DNA of 64,000 nucleotides from positions 524,971 to 588,970 of the forward strand of contig NW_020653713.1 of NCBI RefSeq assembly GCF_003589595.1, read 5' to 3'. Both the position numbers and the translations under genes were made by a program. How positions within the stretch are numbered: position 1 is the first letter of the stretch; each line of letters opens with the position of its first letter. Below the pieces are notes generated by a model. That model saw nothing but the letters and a program-made list of their open reading frames with translations. It was not told where the DNA came from and did not search any database. Below, piece after piece: positions 55,700-64,000 of the stretch. The stretch comes from Hyposmocoma kahamanoa. Taxonomy: Eukaryota; Arthropoda; Insecta; Lepidoptera; Cosmopterigidae.

Positions 55700-56262
55700 T
55701 CCCTCCAGCTGCGTAGGTTAATGGGAACTGGAGAGACGCTTCGGCTTCGGAAGGTGCCCGTGCCTGCAGCTCCGCCACCAAAGAAGGCATTTAGTAGTCT
55801 TTAGAGTCAACGACTTAGCGGTGGCAACCGATTGCGCAACGAAAAGTGAGCGTGTCTGCAGCTCCGGTACCTGTCTGGACAATAGGGAGGATGTTGTACA
55901 TGCACCCGGGGTAGCTAACCCAAGGCAACTATTGAGAATCGGATGAAGTTCGAGCAAACGGACTGATCTGGGGTCAACACGTGACTGAGAAGGTCCCTGT
56001 GTTTGCACAGGTTATAGTGCCCTTCTCGTGTACCCTAATAGACGGTAGTCGGGTCACTATAATCAAAAGTTATGTAGAAAGGAACGGGGCCTGTTCATTC
56101 TCGTCTACCCTATCCACGGGCTGATCTGGGATTAGGACCTGAACTTATAAGGTCTCTGTACTTGCACCGGTTATAGTGTTCCTTCCCGTATAACCAAGAG
56201 GTTAATACGGAGGGTTACTGTAAACAAAACTTATGTAGAAAGATACGGAACATTCTTCATTG
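55700..56262. repeat. Diverged 158-bp tandem duplication in a GC-richer unknown repeat
   Basis: Unit 1 at 55963-56120 and unit 2 at 56121-56262 share 'CTGATCTGGG', 'TGCAC-GGTTATAGTG', 'TTC-CGT' and 'TTATGTAGAAAG' in order. Further left, 'GTGCCTGCAGCTCCG' (about 55762) and 'GTGTCTGCAGCTCCGG' (about 55853) also repeat. A 96-codon minus frame (55718-56008) is compatible with a mobile-element origin but not recognised. Confidence 0.6.
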
Positions 56263-56365
56263 ACAAATGTAATTACAATCATCGACTCATAATGAAGGTC
56301 TATTCACTCGCTGTGTTCTAAATTGACAGAAATTCTCTTTGATTGTAGTATATAATTGACACTAG

Positions 56366-56696
56366 CAGCCACGTTGTGTAGCTCCTTGCAGAGCTCCTTG
56401 TGAAAGAGTTCGTCCAGGGAAGTACTGTCACGTTACTTATTTCTGCCGCCAAGCAGTAATGTGCGCATTACTGTGTTCCGGTTTTGAAGGCTAAGGGTGC
56501 TGGAGAAATTACAGGCACATGGGACTTTTCAACTTATGTCTCAGGGGTGATGTAGGTACGCAGAGTCAATGCACTTCAGATTTTTGCGGTTTAAAGATCT
56601 GAGTGGACAGTAACTGCAACTGTTATGGACAGGTATGTCGTTTACCAACAGACGCACGACTTGTTCGTCCCATCACTTAGGACCATAAAAAAAAAT
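56366..56696 (+). repeat. Family A repeat, copy 9 (longest)
   Basis: Starts with a small duplication 'TAGCTCCTTGCAGAGCTCCT', then 'GTGAAAGAGTTCGTCCAGGG', 'CTGCCGCCAAGCAGTAATGT', hairpin to 'GCGCATTACTG', 'TTAAAGATCTGAGTGGACAG', 'GGACAGGTATGTCGTTTACC' and 'GTCCCATCACTTAGGACCAT', finishing in an A run (56686-56694). This A-rich end suggests RNA-mediated insertion. Confidence 0.88.
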
Positions 56697-57169
56697 CCTG
56701 CGGAACGTCGAAGAGCGGAAAAGCTATAATTTTATGTTTTCTCGTAAGTTCTATACTGTCGGTAACTACTTAAAAACTACACTTGCAAATATTTATTTTA
56801 ATAAATATAGAGTTAACTGGCTTAAACAATCCTCATAAAGTAAAATCGCACCTTCATTCATGGACAAGTAGTAGCTAAATTTTATATCACTGATTACTTT
56901 AGTTTTTATATATATGTGGCAGGTTTTAAAACTGTCGTAAAATTTGCTAGAGCTTATGTACAGTCTATCTTACAGGTCGTTCCTTTGAGTTGTCAGGCTG
57001 TAACGCAATTTTATCTGCATGTGATCTTTAAATATTCGAACTTGTTTTCGGTTCTTCATACTTTTTATTATTCAATATATAGGTTATAAAGCTAATAAAT
57101 TGGTTTCGAGATTAACTGTCGGAAGTTAAATATTTTTTTATAATATTTATAGTGTTCTGCACACAGACC

Positions 57170-57300
57170 ACATAAGTGGTTCTGCATATAATTTATACAA
57201 GCGAATGTTTGATAATTTGATTCAAAGTGTAATAAAACCCATAGAGTTTCTTGCTCGTTCTTCTCAGGAGAGTCAGCACAGTGAACGAGCACTAGTTTAA
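57170..57300 (+). mobile_element. LINE 3' end relic
   Basis: 'TAGAGTTTCTTGCTCGTTCT', 'TCTCAGGAGAGTCAGCACAG' and 'GAACGAGCACTAGTTT' parallel 50680-50740 ('AGAGTTGCTTGCTCATTCTT', 'CACAGG', 'GAATGAGCAGTAGAGTTT'). This is a commonly seen ORF2 end in lepidopteran LINEs. The minus-strand 92-codon frame here is antisense. Confidence 0.55.
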
Positions 57301-57507
57301 AAATAATAAATTTATTTTTCAATGGAAGAAATAATTCTTTGACTGTGTAGGAGAACACATACGGTACCAATTATTGAGATAGTCGAACACGCATTGTTGG
57401 AGTTCATATGAGAATAATTTTCAATATATGTTTAGAAATGTATGAATGGAAAGGAATGATAATTTGTCATCATTATCGTGCGTCATCCAAACGTTCCACT
57501 CCTACAT

Positions 57508-57722
57508 ATAAGAAGAGGGTTTAGGGCATAGTCCATCACACTGGCCTAATGCGCTGATTTTCATTCGATGTGCACGACGTTTTCGTTCACCATTAGCGAG
57601 AGGCATTGCTACGAAACATTTACAAATGTACATAACATAGATATTCAATAAAACGACAATAAGTACACCACAAGGGTTTGAAACGTTGTGGCAACCGTTC
57701 TCCCACTGCGCAATCATGGCTA
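57508..57722 (-). repeat. SINE family C, near full length
   Basis: On the minus strand the head 'GCAGTGGGAGAACGGTTGCC' and 'CGTTTCAAACCCTTGTGG' (diverged box B), then 'TATGTACATTTGTAAATGTT', 'CTCTCGCTAATGGTGAACGA' and the end 'GGACTATGCCCTAAACCCTC'. Ends next to family A copy 10. Confidence 0.82.
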
Positions 57723-57742
57723 TTGCCTTAGGTAAACCTTTT

Positions 57743-58108
57743 ATATGACATCAAGCGATGGGACGAAGAAGTCATGCGCCTGGTGTTAAGCTGCACGCCC
57801 ACAAAAACAGTTGCAGTGCCACTTAGAGATTTAAATCGTAAAGATCTGAGGGGCACTGCCGCTGCACTCGTATCGATGGCATACACTAGAGTGCTTGCCA
57901 TCGGGGTAAAAGGATTTGTCAAATAGGCGTAAGGTATTCGCCGTTTGTTGCCCAAGGTGCGCCAGACGTGCACCCCAGCACACTTAGCCTTCAAAACCGG
58001 GACGCAATAATGCCGAAATTACTTACTGTTTGTCTGCAGAAATAGGTAAGCTGGCAGTAGGTACTTTCCTGGACCAACTCTTTCTTAAGGAGCTCTACTA
58101 CTGTCACA
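57743..58108 (-). repeat. Family A repeat, copy 10, with insertion
   Basis: Minus strand: 'GATGGGACGAAGAAGTCATG', 'CAGTGCCACTTAGAGATTTA', 'GATCTGAGGGGCACTGCCGC', then about 85 bp of non-family DNA (57871-57960), then 'CCTTCAAAACCGGGACGCAA', 'CTGGACCAACTCTTTCTTAA' and 'GGAGCTCTACTACTGTCAC'. The insert ('GATGGCATACACTAGAGTGC' onward) is unknown. Confidence 0.85.
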
Positions 58109-58365
58109 GGTGGATGACACCCACTAGGAAGTCCCAACCTTGTATAAAAACAACTTTCATTCATAATTTTCATTTTCATTTGCACAGTACTACCTATAAC
58201 CTGTTCACTATATGTCTTTATTTGTCGCATTGTTGTTTTCCTTGGTCAATGAGTATGGAAGTGTTCGGTATATTCAGTACACATATTCGCTTATAGGTAT
58301 TTCTACTATAGCCTAATACGTGTCCGAGAGGAAGGAAACGGTTCCGTTGCAACTGGACGTCCATC

Positions 58366-58403
58366 CCGCGGGACCGGTGCCACTGGTCCCACTGGTCCCG
58401 CGG
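58366..58403. repeat. GC-rich interrupted palindrome
   Basis: 'CCGCGGGACC' (58366-58375) and 'GGTCCCGCGG' (58394-58403) are exact inverse repeats; the interior adds a G-T pair and three more pairs. Inside is a nested 'GGGACCGGTGCCACTGGTCCC'-like palindrome. Strikingly GC-rich for its surroundings. Confidence 0.8.
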
Positions 58404-58574
58404 TGGTCGTTTCCGGACCGGCTTTCTTTGCCCCGTTTGTCCTTATTGGATTAAGAATCGTGTATGGCTAGCGGTCGTATGGAAATGTAGTTTGAAGACG
58501 CTTGTTCTACTTGGCTTCTTAATAAATAAACGAATAAGGTATTTTTAAATAGAAAACCACCGCGAGACTCAGAT

Positions 58575-58998
58575 ATATTAACTAAAAGTAACGGATAACT
58601 CACGTATTTGAGTCGAATTTTTGCTCGACATGTTTCGAACCAATTCGTGGTCCTAAATTTCAATCGTGATAGTGAATGGTCGGTACCCCTCGGCTGGAAA
58701 ACAGTGTTAGGTACTACATCAGTGGTTAGTGTAGACGAGACTTAAGAAGGTGACGTTGTTAGTGTAGTGTGCAACCCAGCATATGACTTTAATAAAAACG
58801 AAGCAAACGAGGGTAGTTTCTCGCCGACGCCGCCTGCTCCCGCTGCCGGACTGAGTGATCGGGCTGCCAGGACTTTGGCGCGCAGTTTCCGTCGAGTCAT
58901 CGCCGCGGAATCTCATGATTAAGGACCACGAATTGATTCGAAACATGAGTAAAAATTCGACTTAAATACGCGAGTTATCCGTTATTTTTAGTTAATAT
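58575..58998. mobile_element. Fold-back (MITE-like) element with ~80-bp arms
   Basis: Left arm 58575-58656 ('ATATTAACTAAAAGTAACGG', 'GAGTCGAATTTTTGCTCGAC', 'AATTCGTGGTCCTAA') and right arm 58919-58998 are inverse repeats, about 90% alike. The 262-bp middle includes a GC-rich part (58815-58910). No ORF of transposase type. I recall arms of this type ('taaaagtaacggat--aactcacgtatttgagtcg') as repeated in Lepidoptera. Confidence 0.75.
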
Positions 58999-59044
58999 GA
59001 ATAAAGTATTGATTGCTTTGTTTTGTAATTTTAACAATGAGATT

Positions 59045-59275
59045 CTTCAGTTGGGTGGCCGATGGTTCGAATCTGAGTATCGACATATAACTTTGACTTT
59101 AATGACTAAGCTACGTTGCATTAGTGAATGTTTACTAGGAATATCTCTCGCTAACGATGCAGAACACAAAAGAAAACATCGTGGTATACCTGCATACGTG
59201 TAATGTCCCCAACCCGCATTAGATCAGCGCGAGGGACTGTTTCCTAAGCCCTCTCCTTGATCCATGAGCAGTAGT
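59045..59275 (+). repeat. SINE family C, long but diverged copy
   Basis: 'CCGATGGTTCGAATCTGAGT', 'TTTGACTTTAATGACTAAGC', 'ATCTCTCGCTAACGATGCAG', 'AGAAAACATCGTGGTATACC', 'CCCCAACCCGCATTAGATCA' and 'CTTGATCCATGAGCAGTAGT'. Boxes A and B are partly lost. Confidence 0.75.
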
Positions 59276-59685
59276 TAAACTCATAAAGGGCATGATGTAT
59301 AATTTCTTCCTATCCCAAAATCATTGTTATACCATCTCTTTTTTCTTTATTTCTTTCTACGTTATCTAATTTTTTCCGTTGTCTATTGTAATAACCTTCA
59401 CAAATGACGAAAATGATGAAGCAGTGTAAATAATCACGAGTGCGAGTTCCCACGTCGCTGTCTTAGTCGGCGCTCAGCGTCCGGACGTTATTGTTAATGG
59501 ATACTACTGTGTGAATTTAACGGAGCAACGACCAGATTATGCGCTTTTGAAATGTACTTTCGACATTCCTTAACGATTCTACAGTAGACACTTTAGGTAA
59601 AAGAACATTAATTTTGATAACCGCAAGTTTGTGAGAAATACACTGAAACAATTTTATGTAAAACTCGCTTAGGCTCACACACAAA

Positions 59686-59850
59686 GTATGATTTTCAGTG
59701 CTTAAGTATGATTTTCAGTGCTCACTGCAATACTCAAGTCCTGACTTGAGTATTGCAGTGAGCACTGAAAATCATACTTAAGTCCTTACCATTAGGGTCG
59801 TATTTCCAGTGTTTGAAATCATACTCAAGTCTGCTCAAGTCCTGACTTGA
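59686..59850. repeat. 82-nt near-perfect palindrome with degenerate flanking repeats
   Basis: 59701-59740 and 59743-59782 are exact reverse complements (40 bp each) around CT. The unit 'AAGTATGATTTTCAGTGCT' is also duplicated just left (59686-59702). Right of it, 'GAAATCATACTCAAGTCTGC' and 'TCAAGTCCTGACTTGA' repeat palindrome parts imperfectly up to about 59850. No mismatch in the arms implies a recent origin or ongoing correction. Confidence 0.95.
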
Positions 59851-60144
59851 ACATTGAGTAGAGTTCTGGAACACGACTCTTAGACACATTGAGACTTGCG
59901 CGTAGCAGAAGGGATTTAGATCATTATAAATTTGTTACAACAATTAACCACACTAGACGAGACGTTGCGCGTTTATTCGCAGGTCATGCTCATCACCGCG
60001 ACGTTGTTGTTTGACAATTTTGATAGGTACGTGGGCGGAGGCTGCAGGCGACAGCCGTCGTTTGTCTCGCTGTGACACGTTGCGTAGATAGTCACGGCAG
60101 ATTCTAATTATTGGATTTTAAACTGCTTGTAGATGCTTTGTAAT

Positions 60145-60420
60145 TAATCACGGTTGGAATCTCTGTGGTAAGCTTTAATTTTTGAGTTATGTACATTTGT
60201 CAATGTTTCGTGACAATACCTGTCGCCAACGGTTAAAGAAACATCATAATGAAACCTGCATGTCGAAGATGGTTCACAACCCTTGCAAAATGTGCCAACC
60301 CGCATTGAACTAGCTTGGCGAACCATGGCTTTAACCTTCTCCTTAGAGGACCTTCTTGCCCAGAAGTGGGACGTGTATGTTGATGGTGATGATGATGATG
60401 ATGATGATAAACACGTCAAT
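60145..60420 (+). repeat. SINE family C with GAT tail
   Basis: Head partly decayed ('CACGGTTGGAATCTCTGTGG'), then 'TTTTTGAGTTATGTACATTT', 'GCCAACGGTTAAAGAAACAT', 'CATAATGAAACCTGCATGTC', 'GAAGATGGTTCACAACCCTT', 'TTGAACTAGCTTGGCGAACC', 'ATGGCTTTAACCTTCTCCTT' and a (GAT)n run (60384-60407). The best-preserved full 3' end of the family. The ORFs on both strands here (66 and 128 codons) lie on the SINE and are not genes. Confidence 0.87.
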
Positions 60421-60982
60421 GAAGTAGACATGACAGAGGAATATTTTCCAGCATACAATGACGATTCAGGACTGTTCGAATGACTGTTCAGGACGGATTT
60501 TTGCAAGTGCAAAAACTTCCTCGAAGTCAATGATGCAAATTATAAAGTTCTCATAATAGCCTGTACAACGAATAATTCTTCAATTCATATTCAATAATAA
60601 TTTAATTAATTATTATAGAAAACGTGTCAAATATTTGTGAATGGATTAATGCATAGACTCGGACATACTCGGAATGCTTTCGATTGTCCGATAACCTTAT
60701 GACTTGTTTGAATTCCTGTCGATTGACCAATCCACTAGTCGCATTTCAATCAATTTATTTGTAACTGTACTTACCACTGCTTAATATGACCTCTTCACAA
60801 TAAAGAGAGAAAACTCTAATGGCTGTCTCCTGGAATTATCCTTAAATACAATAATGCAGGGCATCTGTATGTGATTTTCCATATCTAGTGTCAAAAGTGT
60901 GATTACTGATTCTAAACCTTAATGTTCAAGAGTGTCCAGCACTGTCATAAAAAGGGGCTAGGTCGAAACTGCCAATAATCAT

Positions 60983-61075
60983 AAAGCGTGTAATGGAGAT
61001 GAATGCGAGTGAAGCAAGCGAAAGACGAATGTCAAACCCTGCTTGCTCCAGAGGGAGATAGGCGTGATGGTAAAG
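60983..61075 (+). mobile_element. Possible LINE 3' relic
   Basis: 'TAATGGAGATGAATGCGAGT', 'GAAGCAAGCGAAAGACGAAT' and 'CCAGAGGGAGATAGGCGTGA' resemble a lepidopteran LINE 3' end I recall ('ATGAATG-G--TGAAGC...GGGAAATAGGCGTGAT'). Very decayed, so the call is tentative. Confidence 0.3.
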
Positions 61076-61454
61076 GAAAAGAAAAAGGAAGGAATGCTAA
61101 TATATATAACACATTTTTAAAATTTAAGTCTTGGGGGTCTAATATTGACACCAATGTTCTTCGACATAAATCTAAGTCAGTCAATGTTAATGACGTGGTG
61201 TTTTAAAATCGTAGCCCAGTTTTTCCAGTGGTATTTCTCGCCGTTCTGTGTGACTGCACAGTTATACCACCGTTGATCGTTCGTCTTACTTACGGCGACT
61301 TATTGATCATTACAAGTCTTTCATTCGATCGTGAATTATTTATTGCCGTGACCAAACGCGAAACAGGAAATGGCGAGAGTACATTAGTTGTTACAATAAT
61401 AGACGAAGAATATGTTTGTGTGTATAAGGTCGTTTTTTATTTACATGCCGATTT

Positions 61455-61620
61455 TGAGTTCGTTCAGACACGTAGAGAGGATGAATGAAAGAGGATTGAT
61501 GATAGGTTTATAATACGAGTGTGAGCGGGTACGTTGGTAGAGGTTGACGAAGGTGAACCTCGAATAAAAGCATTGATGAGGCGATAGATGTGCTTGGAGC
61601 CACTAATGGGAAAAGGGCCT
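61455..61620 (+). mobile_element. Possible LINE ORF2 C-terminal relic
   Basis: In one frame 'RHVERMNERGLMIGL', then in the next 'AGTLVEVDEGEPRIKALMRR' and 'MCLEPLMGKGPEVQ'. The 'rHVERMnerrl' start is typical of the C-terminus of LINE ORF2; the rest is less clear. Confidence 0.35.
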
Positions 61621-62099
61621 GAAGTACAAACGAAGTTCGGAAATAATATTTTTTGGATTCATTCCAGTGTTACGTAATTGATATTAAAACATTCTTTATT
61701 TTTGTAAAAAGTCCAATGTTTTACACAGGCATGCGTAGTTCGCTACATCGTTATAAATTTTATAGATAAATGTCCACAAAAACATTTAGTTCAATGACCA
61801 CACTCTCGCAAGTTACGAACTTTTAATATGAGGTTCGATTAAAGTCAAGTACCGTTGTCAGAGTGTTACGCAAAAATCTCTACCGTGCTAACGGCAACGA
61901 AACCTTGTTGTTGGCAGTTAACGTGTAACGTGTTTATACACGTCCATATACGGTCATTTAAGCGATTAATTTTGCTGTCTTGGGGGTGAACAGAACCGAG
62001 TTTGTTGGATTTTCTTGACGGTTGACATGAAAAAAAGCTATAAAAATAATATCAATACTTGCAACTCAAATAAACGGGCTATTTTTCATACTAAAGGTT

Positions 62100-62320
62100 T
62101 GAAACTTCTTTATGCGTACTTGGATCAATGAGAAGAGTGTTTAGGTATGAAATGTGGAGGGATATAAGGGGACAGGAAAAGAAAAGATGGATGGTTTGGG
62201 TGAAAAGTGATATGGATAAGAAAGGTGTGAGTATGGAAATTACGGCTGATAGGAGAGAGTGGAAGAAAAATACATATTGAGCTGACCTAGCGTGGAATAA
62301 GGACAAGAAGAAAAAAAGAA
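62100..62320 (+). pseudogene. LINE (RTE-like) ORF2 C-terminal relic
   Basis: One frame reads 'RWMVWVKSDMDKKGVSMEI', 'TADRREWKKNTY', a stop and 'ADLAWNKDKKKK'. The pattern 'W---vk-Dm--kGvs-e-t-DR-eWkkkt-cADp' is well known at the end of lepidopteran LINE reverse transcriptases. The minus-strand frame 62091-62369 is antisense. Confidence 0.7.
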
Positions 62321-62511
62321 ATAGTAAATACTCAATACTGTGTATGACGAATGTAATTAGTTTGCGCAAAAACTGTACATTTTTATAAAATTCAATTTGA
62401 TCTAATCGTGAAGAGATTTAACAGTGGAGCATCGTCGTCAACCCATTACACATTTCACTACCGAGCAATTTATGTATTGCTACTAAACGAAATAAACGTG
62501 AAAGGTACTTA

Positions 62512-62605
62512 TCGCCACAGGGATTCGAGTCGGCGACCTCTCAATTCAGTAGTACCCGCACTCTGAGTAGTAACTCCCACTGGGTTACAGCATCCATGCA
62601 CGTAA
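62512..62605 (-). repeat. SINE family C head
   Basis: 'CGCCACAGGGATTCGAGTCG', 'GCGACCTCTCAATTCAGTAG' and 'AACTCCCACTGGGTTACAGC' are the inverse of the family C head. Upstream 62440-62470 may belong to its body ('CAACCCATTACACATTTCAC'). Confidence 0.75.
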
Positions 62606-63221
62606 TTAATGGATTACACGCCAAAGTCTCTATCTAATGCGAGGCACTAATCTATTTACCGGTGTAAACACCGCAGTGGCTCTAAAACAGCTGCACTGAA
62701 TATGCATGACGCATCACGTACATAAATCTGAACACGATACGATAAATGTTCTTTGTGTTAATTGAATTATGTTAATTGTGATAGCTATTAAATATTCTCG
62801 CGCCACCCACCGGGTTATTAGTACATTCCAATTTATGTTATAAATGCGAAAGTTTGGACGTTTATTGCTTAATTACAACCGAAGCCGATCATTGAAATTT
62901 ATTTTATACATGTCTTAATATATAAAACGAATTTGATCATTGATAGATGGTCGTAAACGATGGCGCTCACGGGAGAATTTGTGTTATCAAGATGAATAAA
63001 TAGAATATTAATAATATTAACTAGAAAGTCCGGAACGTTTCTTTCAAAGAAATGGAGTACACCTGTGTCACCTGAAAACTACAATTCAGGGCTGTTCATG
63101 GTTAGAGTAAACACACATTTTTTAAACAAACGCATACCATCGAAGACCTCATCGTCGCTTGAAATCAGGAGATTAAACATATAGGGATAAAAAATTTACT
63201 TAGTTGCTGGCTCAGTGACCA

Positions 63222-63490
63222 CAAATGGATCTTGGTTTACGACGCTATTTCTTTCGGAATAGCACCGATTCCGACCATTCATCAACATTCAGCCCCATCA
63301 GGTCTTTGGTGACTCCATCCTTCCTGCGATAGACGGCCTACTGGACGAAGACGCGCCGATTGCCCCACATACGCTCTTTTGACAGCTCGAGCCTCTCCCA
63401 TCCTTTCCACGTGCCCTGTCCTGCGAGGTTGGGCGGATTTCATTTCCTCGATTACATTCGGCTCAGACACTAGCTTTTTGATCTCGCTCT
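63222..63490 (-). pseudogene. LINE ORF2 C-terminal relic
   Basis: Minus strand frame: 'KLVSEPNVIEEMKSAQPRRT', 'GHVERMGEARAVKRAYVGQ', 'RLRPVGRLSQEGW'. The order '--p-i--eik-arlrW-GHverM---R-vkr-yvg-----RpvGRp--rW' is a standard C-terminus of insect non-LTR ORF2. The last part has shifted frame, so this is dead. Confidence 0.72.
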
Positions 63491-63639
63491 CTAGTTACCA
63501 AATTCTACTTTGATTACCCAGAATCTTTCGAAATATCATAAAATAGGGGTAATAAAAGTCGGTAAATATTCAATATGAAACAATTTCCATTCATAAACCT
63601 GTGCATATTCCTCGCGACCGAGGATTAAAAATAAACCCG

Positions 63640-63735
63640 TCTCGCGTCCGGGGAAACGAGCCTACGCAACCTGTCTTGCGCCGGCGCTGCTGCCCGCTGC
63701 CCGGCCCACTGGCACTCGCGCCTTGACTGATTACC
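63640..63735. promoter_or_regulatory. Small GC-rich island
   Basis: 'CTTGCGCCGGCGCTGCTGCC' and 'CGCTGCCCGGCCCACTGGCA' stand out in AT-rich DNA. No ORF or splice site supports an exon. Strand and function unknown. Confidence 0.2.
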
Positions 63736-63917
63736 CGCCACTCATTGCTTTAAGCGACTTAAGTTACCCATTCATTGGACTTTAAGAATTTACACTTTTT
63801 GTTAATTAACACTAGGTAAATGCTATTTTGGTATCTATACCAATAAAGAGTTACCATATACTTGGGGCGATGTTAAAATTTATCGAGGCCATTCCTTTTA
63901 CACAATTAGGTTTTTTT

Positions 63918-64000
63918 AATGGGAGAGCCATTAGTGGGAGAACGGTTGCTTCTTGATTGCTAGGTAGACCATTCAATTCTTTGTACTTTAATTTCTAAGC
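63918..64000 (+). repeat. SINE family C, cut by window end
   Basis: 'TTAGTGGGAGAACGGTTGCT', 'TCTTGATTGCTAGGTAGACC', 'ATTCAATTCTTTGTACTTTA' and 'ATTTCTAAGC' follow the family C head and start of body; it continues past the window. Confidence 0.8.

Noticed and set aside
60144..60530. 128-codon minus-strand ORF with Ser-rich run
   Set aside because: Lies on a SINE; the Ser-rich run is the antisense of the GAT tail.
62091..62369. 92-codon minus-strand ORF rich in Phe and Leu
   Set aside because: Antisense of the Lys-rich LINE ORF2 C-terminus.
23392..63038. Shared 16-mer CTAGAAAGTCCGGAAC at 23392 and 63023 as transposon ends
   Set aside because: About one such 16-mer match is expected by chance in 64 kb counting both strands, and the flanks are not similar.

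Overview
This looks like nuclear DNA of a moth or butterfly (Lepidoptera). It is AT-rich, has no long protein-coding genes and no prokaryotic operon structure, and is packed with decayed insect retroelements. The best taxonomic clues are repeats I recognise from memory as common in Lepidoptera: a tRNA-derived SINE with a 'GTTCGAATCC'-type B box and a GAT-rich tail, a LINE tail reading 'GCAATAAGGCCGCC' towards a GAAT-type microsatellite, the 'ACTTCAAAAAA...GAGG' dispersed sequence, and LINE C-termini with 'HVERM' or 'KKGVSMEITADRREW'. No database was searched, so species and family names are not claimed.

Layout. 1-5 kb: little beyond small ORFs and a mariner-like N-terminal relic. 5.3-7.2 kb: a 48-bp tandem repeat, then three copies of a repeat unit carrying a 73-nt tRNA-like sequence (one inverted, two in tandem), then a 640-bp fold-back element flanked by TA. 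11.9-15.2 kb: a rearranged CR1/Daphne-like LINE on the minus strand with PHD-type ORF1, partial endonuclease and reverse transcriptase. 15.6-22.2 kb: a 23-bp hairpin and a run of SINEs and family A repeats. 22.8-25.4 kb: a LINE ORF1-like relic and a broken mariner transposase. 23.6-30.5 kb: several GC/CpG-rich islands, two unusually long ORFs and one good candidate first coding exon (ATG in fair context, open to a GTAAGT donor). 31-37 kb and 38-42 kb: mostly unrecognised DNA with scattered SINE and LINE pieces. 41-50 kb: dense SINE, LINE and family A copies, including a second copy of the tRNA-like unit. 52.1-52.6 kb: a GC-rich island with a 42-codon ORF and a 19-bp inverted repeat. 55.7-64 kb: a 158-bp duplication, more family A and SINE copies, a fold-back element, an 82-nt near-perfect palindrome, and several LINE 3' tails.

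How it fits together. Almost everything recognisable is mobile DNA: LINEs that could supply reverse transcriptase, SINEs with pol III promoter boxes that would use it, and DNA-transposon relics. All autonomous elements seen are broken. The GC islands at 23.7, 28-29, 30.2 and 52.2 kb suggest promoters or first exons of a host gene with very long introns, or intergenic regulatory DNA. No complete host gene can be demonstrated. The most unusual structures are the tRNA-like tandem/inverted array (5.5-6.5 kb), the 82-nt palindrome (59.7 kb), the hairpin at 15.6 kb, and the ten-copy family A repeat with conserved internal hairpins.
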